This document shows positions 14,290 to 16,955 of a stretch of 16,955 nucleotides of DNA, piece by piece. The notes beneath the pieces were generated by a model that was given only the letters and a program-made list of their open reading frames with translations, did no database searches and was not told the origin of the DNA. The position numbers were made by a program, and so were the translations under genes. This DNA is from Ramlibacter sp. (lineage in GTDB: Bacteria > Pseudomonadota > Gammaproteobacteria > Burkholderiales > Burkholderiaceae_C): contig JAJNBO010000033.1 of NCBI GenBank assembly GCA_021156245.1, positions 1 through 16,955 on the forward strand, written 5' to 3'. How positions within the stretch are numbered: position 1 is the stretch's first letter; each line of letters begins with the position of its first letter.

Positions 14290-16955
<2,666 letters not shown>

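Overview
The window is GC-rich, densely packed and strictly bacterial. Its gene content and protein types fit a betaproteobacterium of the order Burkholderiales, probably Comamonadaceae (a Ramlibacter/Variovorax-like genome). This rests on the tkt-gap pair, the 180-kDa NAD-glutamate dehydrogenase, the MurU-PepP pair and the pilin type; it is my recognition of families, not a search. I see no rRNA, tRNA, CRISPR array, transposase or prophage gene.

Layout. (1) 1-292, minus strand: 5' part of a small secreted protein of unknown function, cut by the window edge. (2) 429-5237, plus: a giant NAD-dependent glutamate dehydrogenase. (3) 5270-11021, plus: a tight five-gene run of an SPFH/SHOCT protein, a two-zinc-ribbon double-DUF4178 membrane-anchored protein, a 73-residue DUF350 membrane protein, a spermidine-synthase-like enzyme with a multi-spanning membrane domain, and an FAD-dependent amine-oxidase-like protein with a Tat-type lipoprotein signal. 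Gaps are 6 and 21 bases, followed by overlaps of 4 and 22 bases. (4) 11005-11517, minus: a type IV pilin-like gene, convergent with and overlapping the FAD gene by 17 bases, behind a good sigma-54 promoter match. (5) 14179-11646, minus: speD (S-adenosylmethionine decarboxylase family), murU (N-acetylmuramate-1-phosphate uridylyltransferase) and pepP (Xaa-Pro aminopeptidase), with a perfect ATTCCC-N8-GGGAAT hairpin between murU and pepP. (6) 14290-end, plus: transketolase followed by glyceraldehyde-3-phosphate dehydrogenase, cut by the right edge.

How the parts may work together. Regions 2, 5 (murU, pepP) and 6 are housekeeping: glutamate catabolism, peptidoglycan recycling, peptide turnover and central carbon metabolism. 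Region 3 is the most interesting: a membrane-centred set that joins an SPFH scaffold, zinc-ribbon/DUF4178 and DUF350 proteins to a membrane-bound aminopropyltransferase-like enzyme and an exported flavoprotein. A SpeD-family gene, which could supply the aminopropyl donor, lies only about 3.2 kb beyond the end of that run on the other strand. I infer a membrane-associated polyamine or polyamine-like modification/stress system; its substrate and role are not shown by the sequence. The pilin promoter region is the second highlight: sigma-54 -24/-12 box, a CRP-like inverted repeat and a Shine-Dalgarno hairpin that only read-through RNA could form.

No stretch without a gene exceeds 300 bases. The largest are 293-428 and 11518-11645, both described in the features.
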